Below the pieces are notes generated by a model that was not told the origin of the DNA, made no database searches, and saw nothing but the letters and a program-made list of their open reading frames with translations. A DNA stretch of 34,360 nt, taken from contig JACQQI010000024.1 of the NCBI GenBank assembly GCA_016207115.1, positions 1 through 34,360 of the forward strand, written 5' to 3'. The DNA comes from Candidatus Nealsoniibacteriota bacterium (GTDB lineage: Bacteria > Patescibacteriota > Minisyncoccia > Minisyncoccales > GWA2-46-15). Below are positions 26,815 through 33,753 of the stretch, one piece after another. Every line of letters begins with the position of its first letter. Positions within the stretch are counted from its first letter, which is position 1. The position numbers were made by a program, and so were the translations under genes.

Positions 26815-27357
26815 ATGCCCGAAGAGCTTGTACCGCAAACAGAAATTGAAGAAGCCGAGGCCGCCGAAGCTGTTTCGGAAACGATCGAGACCTCCGGCGA
26901 GGAGGAAATCAGCGTTGTTGGCGGCGGCCTGTTTAATCTCCTCACTCCGGAGGGCGTAATCATGATGCCGATCGCGATGATTCTCGACTTGGTCGGGATC
27001 ATTTTGATTTTCTTTGCCCTCGACGATTTCGGGATAACCGACATCATCGGCACAATCATCATCGGCGGCTGGCTCTTTTTCCGATCGGGCACGGTGCCGT
27101 CGCTGCCCGAAAGAGCCAAGCAGGAAACGGGTAAAGCCGAAGCCAAAGTTGGTTCGGCCATCTCCACGGCAGAAAAGGCGGCTGGGGGAACCGCAGAAAA
27201 GGCGGCCGAAAAAACAGTTCAGAAAGCGGGCACCCAGGCCGTCAAATCCGGCCGCTGGCTGAAGCCCCTTCTTTGCGGCCTCGGCGAATGGATTCCTTAC
27301 CTCGGCGTCATACCTTTCTGGACCTATCTCGTCTATTCCACACTGACCAGTTCGTAA
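26815..27357 (+). CDS. Hypothetical membrane protein in T4SS-like locus
   Basis: 180 aa, acidic N-terminus, hydrophobic segments, Ala/Lys/Glu-rich middle region; coupled to virB4-like stop (TAATATG). Confidence 0.65.
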   Translation: MPEELVPQTEIEEAEAAEAVSETIETSGEEEISVVGGGLFNLLTPEGVIMMPIAMILDLVGIILIFFALDDFGITDIIGTIIIGGWLFFRSGTVPSLPERAKQETGKAEAKVGSAISTAEKAAGGTAEKAAEKTVQKAGTQAVKSGRWLKPLLCGLGEWIPYLGVIPFWTYLVYSTLTSS

Positions 27358-27364
27358 ACAAGTT

Positions 27365-28981
27365 ATGCACAAAGGCTTGGGTAAGAAAGTTTCAATCGTT
27401 CTCTTTGTCTTGTTGCTTTTGGGAATAGCCCAGGCGGTTTTAGCTATCGAAATCAGCTACCCCCAGATTCCCGGCGTGGAAGCGCCGCAGGATTTCTTAC
27501 CCAAGATTCAATCCGGCCAATATCCGGGCGAACAGGCTCTGCCGCTTTTCGTTAAATACCTCTACGCCCTCGGGCTGGTCGCCAGCACCGTGCTGACCGT
27601 CATCTCTCTCATCTACGGCGGCGTCCTCTACATTCTCTCCGGCTCAAATCCCGGGAAAATGATCGGCGCCAAAGATCAGATCACGACGGCTTTCTTAGGA
27701 CTGGGACTGCTCCTCCTGTCTTACCTCTTCTTGAATATTCTCAATCCCGACTTATTGGTAATGAAGCTGCCGTCGGTCAGTCGGCCCGTTTTTTCGCCGC
27801 CTCCCGATACCCCGCCGCCCGGAGAGGCCGTCTTGGTTTTCTGGGAATTGCCCCTGGGGACGATCTTCAACGACATTTCTAATATTTTCCCTCAGGTCAA
27901 ACCAGCCAGCCAGGACGTCAAAGACAAAGCGGACATCGCCAAACAAGCGTCTCAAGAGTTGGTCGATCTGCTCAACTCCTGTCAATGCCAAAACCTTTCC
28001 CCTCAGTGTTCGAGTCTGACCTGCTCGGCGCTCGCCTGTCTCGGCACGAGAAATAATCTCTGTCCGAACTTGAGCGTAATCGAAGCCAAAAAACAGGACC
28101 TGATGAATAAATTGGGAATTCTTAAAGTTTCCAGGAAAAACTTGGCCATCATCAAATTCAACCTGCAAAAAGAAACGAGCCGTCTCCAGGTGGCCGAGAC
28201 CCTGATGAAAAGCTGCACCTACGTGCCAATTGATTTAAATACGATGCTCGGCCTCAAACAAACGAGCCGGGTCGAAATCAAAAAGCCCTGGTCGGAAACC
28301 GACGCCAAAAACAATCCTTTGTCTTTCTATTGTCAAATGGATGAAGCGTTCGTGACGCAAACGATCTTTGATTGGCGGGAGATGATCGCCCAGCTGGAAT
28401 CGATACTGAACACCGATCCTGACGACATTCCTTTACCGCCGCCTTCTCCCGGCCCGCTGCCCACCGGTACGCCCGGACCCGGTCCGTCGCCGGTTCCCGG
28501 CTTCTCTTTTAACCTGCCTCTGTCCTGGACCTGCCTCACTGATATTTGCAATGTGCGGCGGAGCGTCTATTACTGTCACGAGGGATTAGATTTGTATGCC
28601 GCCGAAAATTCGCCCATCTATGCCGTGGCCGACGGAGAGATAGCGGGCTCGGGCGACTTCACCGCCGACTGTCCGCCCGGAGGCGCTTACGGTCGATGGG
28701 TCGCCGTTAAGCACCAAGTCGGCACTCAGGAAATGACCAGTTTCTATGGTCACCTAAATTCGGTGCTGGTGACTTCCGGCCGCGTCGCTCAGGGCCAAAT
28801 CATCGCCTACAGTGGCAACACCGGTAGTAGCACCGGGCCGCATCTGCATTTCAGCCTGACCGTTAATTTCGCCCCGGGTTGTTTGAATCGAGGTACTCCC
28901 TTAGATCCGCAAAAATGGCTACCGGCCATCGGTTGGTGTTCCGGCTTCAGCGGCACGCCCGATTGTTCTATTTGTCAGTAA
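27365..28981 (+). CDS. VirB2-like two-TM module fused to C-terminal M23 (LytM) peptidase
   Basis: Signal/TM start, KYLYALGLVASTVLTVISLIYGGVLYILSGSNPGKMIGAKDQITTAFLGLGLLLLSYLFLNILNPDLLVMKLP; C-terminal HEGLDLYAAENSPIYAVADGEI...FYGHL...GPHLHFSL. Confidence 0.85.
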   Translation: MHKGLGKKVSIVLFVLLLLGIAQAVLAIEISYPQIPGVEAPQDFLPKIQSGQYPGEQALPLFVKYLYALGLVASTVLTVISLIYGGVLYILSGSNPGKMIGAKDQITTAFLGLGLLLLSYLFLNILNPDLLVMKLPSVSRPVFSPPPDTPPPGEAVLVFWELPLGTIFNDISNIFPQVKPASQDVKDKADIAKQASQELVDLLNSCQCQNLSPQCSSLTCSALACLGTRNNLCPNLSVIEAKKQDLMNKLGILKVSRKNLAIIKFNLQKETSRLQVAETLMKSCTYVPIDLNTMLGLKQTSRVEIKKPWSETDAKNNPLSFYCQMDEAFVTQTIFDWREMIAQLESILNTDPDDIPLPPPSPGPLPTGTPGPGPSPVPGFSFNLPLSWTCLTDICNVRRSVYYCHEGLDLYAAENSPIYAVADGEIAGSGDFTADCPPGGAYGRWVAVKHQVGTQEMTSFYGHLNSVLVTSGRVAQGQIIAYSGNTGSSTGPHLHFSLTVNFAPGCLNRGTPLDPQKWLPAIGWCSGFSGTPDCSICQ

Positions 28982-29014
28982 GCGAAGCTTAGCCTTTTCG
29001 TAAACGAAAAGGTA
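28980..29014 (+). repeat. CTTAGCC-hairpin repeat upstream of the Cys-rich secreted protein
   Basis: AAGCGAAGCTTAGCCTTTTCGTAAACGAAAAGGTA; arms CCTTTTCGT/ACGAAAAGG. Confidence 0.85.
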
Positions 29015-29019
29015 AAAAC

Positions 29020-30243
29020 ATGAGTACAAGAATATTATTCATTTCTCTCCTCTCTCTTGCCCTGATCGCCATCTCGGGTAGCGTGGCCTTGGCTCAGCAG
29101 AGTCCGGGTGAAAACATCACCTGCCCCCTAGACAAGGAGGTGCCCGTCGGCCAAATCATCAACCAATTGGAATACACCAACGATCAGATATTGAGACAAT
29201 TACAGAGTATCGACGACGCGGCCGTTCGCATTTTGCAAAACGGGAAAAGCTTGACCGAGTTGACCGCCGGCTGTCAAACAAGCAATTGCAATTCTGACTG
29301 CCGATCAGAAGACGTCCCAACTCCCTGCAACGGCACCCCGAGCACCAGCTGTACGCCCGGGTACACCTGCACCTACCAGAGCACGGTCCCGGGCAGCTCC
29401 GCCCCCAATACTAGCTGTACAACCTTGCCGACCACCGGATCTATGACCATCAATCCCTCGGGTTATTACGGTCTTTTTGGCTGGCGCGAAAATAGCGGCT
29501 ACCCTTGTAATCCTTACGACTGTCCCGATTCGAGCTTTAATCCCAACGCTTACTATTGCACGACCGGCGACAATTGTGTCTATCAGAATTACACCCACAC
29601 CGGTCAAGAGATTATCAGCGGAGGCTATTCTCGTCAGAGCTGTGTCAATCTGCCCAATAATTTGAGTATTAATGCGAGCTCGACCTATGCCATCTATCAA
29701 TGGTCCGGCGTCCACGGCGCCGGCTGGTGCAACGTTCTCTGGCCAACTACCACTTGCTACGATACTTGCTATAATGAAGGCGGCTGTAGCGTGGATTGGA
29801 CCTGTACTACTCAGGTCTGCCGACAAGACGCCTGTTCGGGCCAGGCCTGCAATTTCACCGAGATCAGCGCCAAGATGAATACCATTTCCCAATCGACCCA
29901 GACGATCAGGGATTCGAACCAAGCGATCATCGATATTTTCGACAAGAAGGTAGCCGAGTTGCCACTCCTGGGCAATATCTGCCAGATTCCCGGAATCGGA
30001 GTCGTCTGCGACTTCTGTGACATCTTTAGTCTGATCTTTACCGGCTGCAAAACAGAGATTGAAACCATCCTCTCTCTGCTCCAAAAGAGCCTGACCAACG
30101 TCAAAGACTGTTGGAATGACCCGGCCGATTACGAAAAGATCATTTCGGGAGAAAAATCAGGCAAATTCTTGATGAGTTGCGAAGAGCTGAGGCCGGGCGT
30201 CTTAAAAGAATGCTATCCCAATAATTTCTTTTGTTGTAAGTAA
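29020..30243 (+). CDS. Secreted cysteine-rich protein (about 30 Cys in 407 aa)
   Basis: Signal peptide MSTRILFISLLSLALIAISGSVALAQ; regular Cys-rich central segment, ends FFCCK. Confidence 0.7.
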   Translation: MSTRILFISLLSLALIAISGSVALAQQSPGENITCPLDKEVPVGQIINQLEYTNDQILRQLQSIDDAAVRILQNGKSLTELTAGCQTSNCNSDCRSEDVPTPCNGTPSTSCTPGYTCTYQSTVPGSSAPNTSCTTLPTTGSMTINPSGYYGLFGWRENSGYPCNPYDCPDSSFNPNAYYCTTGDNCVYQNYTHTGQEIISGGYSRQSCVNLPNNLSINASSTYAIYQWSGVHGAGWCNVLWPTTTCYDTCYNEGGCSVDWTCTTQVCRQDACSGQACNFTEISAKMNTISQSTQTIRDSNQAIIDIFDKKVAELPLLGNICQIPGIGVVCDFCDIFSLIFTGCKTEIETILSLLQKSLTNVKDCWNDPADYEKIISGEKSGKFLMSCEELRPGVLKECYPNNFFCCK

Positions 30244-30269
30244 CCTTTTTCACCCCGTAAAAAGGTAAT
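30241..30269 (+). repeat. Diverged hairpin (ACCTTTTT..AAAAAGGT) upstream of the next start codon
   Basis: TAACCTTTTTCACCCCGTAAAAAGGTAAT directly before ATG at 30273; lacks the AAGCTTAG part. Confidence 0.65.
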
Positions 30270-30272
30270 TCC

Positions 30273-31583
30273 ATGCTCAAAAAGAATAAACGAGTTTGTT
30301 TCCAGAAAAATAAACTACTACTCTTCTTCCTTTTGACTGGGACTCTCCTGGCCAGTTTCGTGCTGGCCCAGAAACCGCTGGAGATAACCTATCCCACAAT
30401 CCCCTTGGCCGACACGCCTTCGACAATCAAGACCTCTCTGCCGGCTTACCTCAAATACGTTTTCAACTTTTCCTTGATCGCGGCTGGCATCCTCATCTTC
30501 TTGGCTCTACTCCGGGCGGGATTCAGCCGGCTGACCTCGGTGGCTAATCCCGAAGGCTTAAAGGATAGCAACGACCAATTGATCTCGGCGGTCATCGGCA
30601 CCGTCCTGCTTCTTTCTTCTTATATCATTCTCAATACCCTCAATCCGACGCTGACGGTTCTTAAAATGCCCGGTGCTCGGATCGCTAAAGAGATTCACGT
30701 CTGGAGCAATCCGGGCCGGAGCGGGAACGACATGGGACTCAAGGTGAGCAATCCCGATCTGCCCTCGACCCTCGGATCGAGCGGAGTCCAATATCTGGAG
30801 TTCGTCTCGACTAATGCGGATGAGGTTGACGTCAGCGCCTATCCCGACGTTAACTACGGGGGCACGCCGACGAAGGTGACTACGCCGGGCAACGTCGCCC
30901 TCGCTAGATCTATTTCTCTGGCCTGGAAAATTCCCGGAGTCTATCTCCATTCCGGTACCAGTCTCGGGGGCGAACCAAGGCTCTATCTCTTCAGCCAGGC
31001 CGCCGTGGCCGATTTCAACGACCGAGCTCAGTCGATCCGCCTACTCAATCAGGGCAGCAACCAGTTTGCGGCCGTCCTACACAAAGACCAAAACTTCCAG
31101 GGCGAGTGCGCCGTCGTCTTCAATGATCAGAATAGCCTGAATAATGAGGACGCGACGGGCGGGGGAGTCGTCGGCAATAATCAAACTTCTTCGGTGACCA
31201 TCTTCAAGCCCGACCTCGGACGCCCGGCTTCGGGCAGCGAAGGCGTCACTCTTTTCGGCAAAGATTCCTCGCGGAACAAAGTTGGCGTACGGGCTACCAA
31301 TAATAAAATCACCAGCTTCCCGGTCATGGGAGTCGAAAACGATTCGGTCGATGAAGTCCAAATTCTCGGCAACTATATCGCCGTTCTTTTTGAAAACAAC
31401 AACTTCCGCGGCAAGTGCGCCGTTTTCACCAAGAGCGACGACAATCTGTCTGACGACCCGATCGGCAAATGCCAGGGTTCTCCCTACGGCAACTGTTTCT
31501 GTATCCCCGTCATCAATTGGTGCGTCCCTTGCGAGGGCCCCTGCACCTCTTCTTTCATGGTTTTCCCGATCAAGCCGTTCTAG
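30273..31583 (+). CDS. VirB2-like two-TM module fused to beta/gamma-crystallin-like repeats
   Basis: LEITYPTIPL...LPAYLKYVFNFSLIAAGILIFLALLRAGF...NDQLISAVIGTVLLLSSYIILNTLNPTLTVLKMP; C-terminus GVYLHSGTSLGGEPRLYLFSQAAVADFNDRAQSIRLL, AAVLHKDQNFQGECAVVF, NNQTSSVTIF, IAVLFENNNFRGKCAVF. Confidence 0.65.
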   Translation: MLKKNKRVCFQKNKLLLFFLLTGTLLASFVLAQKPLEITYPTIPLADTPSTIKTSLPAYLKYVFNFSLIAAGILIFLALLRAGFSRLTSVANPEGLKDSNDQLISAVIGTVLLLSSYIILNTLNPTLTVLKMPGARIAKEIHVWSNPGRSGNDMGLKVSNPDLPSTLGSSGVQYLEFVSTNADEVDVSAYPDVNYGGTPTKVTTPGNVALARSISLAWKIPGVYLHSGTSLGGEPRLYLFSQAAVADFNDRAQSIRLLNQGSNQFAAVLHKDQNFQGECAVVFNDQNSLNNEDATGGGVVGNNQTSSVTIFKPDLGRPASGSEGVTLFGKDSSRNKVGVRATNNKITSFPVMGVENDSVDEVQILGNYIAVLFENNNFRGKCAVFTKSDDNLSDDPIGKCQGSPYGNCFCIPVINWCVPCEGPCTSSFMVFPIKPF

Positions 31584-32047
31584 CCGAGCGGCTTGGGCTT
31601 GATGACCACTCTTCTCTCGGCGCCCTCACCCCGGCTTTCCGTGACCACGTCGGATCGGTCCACCAGGGTCAGGTGGACGATCCGCCTCTCTTGGGCGGAC
31701 ATCGGTGAAAGTTCTTTTTCTATCCTCAGAAGCGAAACTTCGTTGGCCGTCGTGTGAGCTAGCTCTTCGAGGTAGATGTTCTTCTTTCTCTTGTAGCCGT
31801 TGACGTCGAGATCTAAAAAGAACGGCTCAACAATTTTGCGTCGCAAAATCAGGCGAAGGAGGTATTGGATTTCCGTCAAGGTTTGACCTTGTTCCCCAAT
31901 CAACAATTGGGGTATTTCTGTCTCTAAATCAATCTTGAAAGTTTCTCCTTCGAGATCGCTCTCTTTAATTTCGACCTCGAGGGTTGCTTTCTGGAAAAAC
32001 TCCTGGACGGTATTTTTAATTGTGTCTTGTTGTTCTCGGGAAAGCAT
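31580..32047 (-). CDS. jag: Jag/KhpB-like RNA-binding protein (KH and R3H)
   Basis: PQLLIGEQGQTLTEIQYLLRLILRRK (KH) and LSPMSAQERRIVHLTLVDRSDVVTESRGEGAERRVVIKP (R3H); next to yidC. Confidence 0.92.
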   Translation of the reverse strand: MLSREQQDTIKNTVQEFFQKATLEVEIKESDLEGETFKIDLETEIPQLLIGEQGQTLTEIQYLLRLILRRKIVEPFFLDLDVNGYKRKKNIYLEELAHTTANEVSLLRIEKELSPMSAQERRIVHLTLVDRSDVVTESRGEGAERRVVIKPKPLG

Positions 32048-32087
32048 TTTATCTCGGGTTAGACTAAGAAGTGGTGTTTAGTAAATT

Positions 32088-32828
32088 TTATTTACTGCTG
32101 GGTTCGACTAGAGGATATCTCTTGTTCAAAAAATACTGCTGACCAGCGGTCAAAAAAGAAGTGGCCAACCAATAGAGGCCTAGGGCCGAGGGCAGCTTGA
32201 GGAGAATGAAAACGGTCAGGAAGGGCAAAAAAAATATCATCTGCTTTTGGATCATCTTGTTTATCTGGTAGCGCGGATCATCCTTGTCTGTCTGGCCCGG
32301 ATTGAGCGGCGTAACCAGAGACTGCGCCAACTGACCTAGTCCAGCGAGGATCGCCAACCAGAGATTGGGCTGAGAAAGATCGACCAATCCCAGAAACTGA
32401 GGGCTGATTACTTCTGGCCGAACGATAAAACTATAGAGATGATTCTGCTGACCCCAGAGACCGCTCAAAAAAAGCTGGTACAGCGCGATCAGGATGGGGA
32501 ATTGGATCAACAGAGGAACAAAACTACTCCAGGGATTAACTTTTTCTTTCTTAAAGATCTCCGACATGACTCGAGCCTGCTCGGCCGGGCGATCTTTGTA
32601 TTGCTTTTGAGCTTCCTTGAGCTGGGGTTGGATCCGAGCCATGGCCTGCTGCAGCTTAAAAGCCCTGACATTTAAGGGCAGGGTCGAGAGCTTGATGATG
32701 AACGTCAGGGCAATGACAGCCAGGCCCAGGTCGTGTCCGGGCAGAAGGTTATAAATGAGAACCAGGGCGTTGAAGAGTGGCTGGTAAAGAAAAATCTGGA
32801 AGAATTCGCCGATAAAACTGAGGTTCAT
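32088..32828 (-). CDS. yidC: Membrane protein insertase YidC/Oxa1
   Basis: HDLGLAVIALTFIIKLSTLPLNVRAFKLQQAMARIQPQLKEAQKQYKDRPAEQARVMSEIFKKEKVNPWSSFVPLLIQFPILIALYQLF. Confidence 0.95.
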   Translation of the reverse strand: MNLSFIGEFFQIFLYQPLFNALVLIYNLLPGHDLGLAVIALTFIIKLSTLPLNVRAFKLQQAMARIQPQLKEAQKQYKDRPAEQARVMSEIFKKEKVNPWSSFVPLLIQFPILIALYQLFLSGLWGQQNHLYSFIVRPEVISPQFLGLVDLSQPNLWLAILAGLGQLAQSLVTPLNPGQTDKDDPRYQINKMIQKQMIFFLPFLTVFILLKLPSALGLYWLATSFLTAGQQYFLNKRYPLVEPSSK

Positions 32829-32837
32829 CTGAATAAT

Positions 32838-33218
32838 CTATTTTTTAATAGCGGGCAAACAGCCCGATATATCGTTGGGCGTTATCAAATCGGCTTTTTT
32901 TAAGAAGAAAAGGATCATTTCGGCCGCCTCTCTCAGATCCTTTTTCTCCAGGTCTTTCCGAGCCGACAGGACCAGATCCCAACCGGGCTTGACGAGAAAC
33001 AGATTCGACCTCATCGCCTCTCTGAGTTTTCTTTTTATTCGATTGCGTTGACTGGCCCGGTTAAATGTTTTCTTGCTAGCCAGAAAGCCGAAACGACTGA
33101 AAGAATGATCATTGCCGACAAACTTTATGGAGAGAAACTGATTATTTTGACTTCGGCCATTTTTCAAGACGTGCGCGAAGTCGCGTTTTTGTCTTAAGCG
33201 ATGACGACTCGGCAGCAT
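32838..33218 (-). CDS. rnpA: Ribonuclease P protein component
   Basis: MLPSRHRLRQKRDFAHVLKNGR...FGFLASKKTFNRASQRNRIKRKLREAMR; between rpmH and yidC. Confidence 0.93.
   Translation of the reverse strand: MLPSRHRLRQKRDFAHVLKNGRSQNNQFLSIKFVGNDHSFSRFGFLASKKTFNRASQRNRIKRKLREAMRSNLFLVKPGWDLVLSARKDLEKKDLREAAEMILFFLKKADLITPNDISGCLPAIKK
32848..32885 (+). repeat. GATATATCG palindromic repeat, copy C (inside rnpA 3' end)
   Basis: ATAGCGGGCAAACAGCCCGATATATCGTTGGGCGTTAT. Confidence 0.87.
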
Positions 33219-33238
33219 GGCCTTTAAATCTCGTAAGA

Positions 33239-33373
33239 TTAGACCGTTAATCTTTTCCTTTCCTTTCGCCGCCGACGAGCGATGACTCTTCGACCGACCG
33301 AAGTCCGGCTTCTCTTTAGAAAACCGTGTACCCTACTTCTCTTCCTTTTTTTGGGTTGATAGGTAATAGACAT
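33239..33373 (-). CDS. rpmH: 50S ribosomal protein L34
   Basis: My translation: [44 protein letters not shown]; canonical rpmH position; below ORF-track cutoff. Confidence 0.95.
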   Translation of the reverse strand: MSITYQPKKRKRSRVHGFLKRSRTSVGRRVIARRRRKERKRLTV

Positions 33374-33418
33374 ATCAATTAAATTAGATTCATCAAATAG
33401 TCTAGCAAATTCTTATCG

Positions 33419-33454
33419 ATAACGCAAAGAGATATATCGTGCTCTTCGTGACAT
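33419..33454 (+). repeat. GATATATCG palindromic repeat, copy E (diverged)
   Basis: ATAACGCAAAGAGATATATCGTGCTCTTCGTGACAT, 46 bp from rpmH start. Confidence 0.65.
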
Positions 33455-33659
33455 AAAGAGGCGCATCGAATCTCGTCCTTTGCAATAATTACTGCGCCTC
33501 GCCCCAACAAGATTAAAAATTGCTATTATTTCGGATCAGTTTTTCTGTTAATTTGACCTCGGCGCCATTGTCAACGATTATTCCACTCTTTGTCCACAAC
33601 TTGTTAAGACGGGGGGTGGGTTTGATCTCTTTTTGCCCTTTCTCGAGCCGAAAGATATA

Positions 33660-33703
33660 ATAACGAGCAGGAGCTCGATATATCGGGCAATCTTGCCCGC
33701 TAT
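33660..33703 (-). repeat. GATATATCG palindromic repeat, copy D1
   Basis: Minus strand ATAGCGGGCAAGATTGCCCGATATATCGAGCTCCTGCTCGTTAT. Confidence 0.87.
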
Positions 33704-33732
33704 GACGAATACGATATATCGCTTTGCGCTAT
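33702..33732 (-). repeat. GATATATCG palindromic repeat, copy D2
   Basis: Minus strand ATAGCGCAAAGCGATATATCGTATTCGTCAT, abutting D1, 21 bp before the dnaA start. Confidence 0.8.
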
Positions 33733-33753
33733 AAATAATCTCGCGTCTTCTCG

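Larger units (their letters stand above)
33374..33753. other. Candidate replication origin (oriC), rpmH-dnaA intergenic region
   Basis: Between divergent rpmH and dnaA; AT-rich stretch adjoining rpmH; DnaA-box-like TTGTCCACA (33590-33598) and TTATTCCAC (33578-33586); three palindromic repeats. Confidence 0.65.

Noticed and set aside
29305-30084. 259-aa antisense ORF opposite the Cys-rich protein
   Set aside because: The sense ORF has a signal peptide and coherent Cys pattern; the antisense translation shows no family features.
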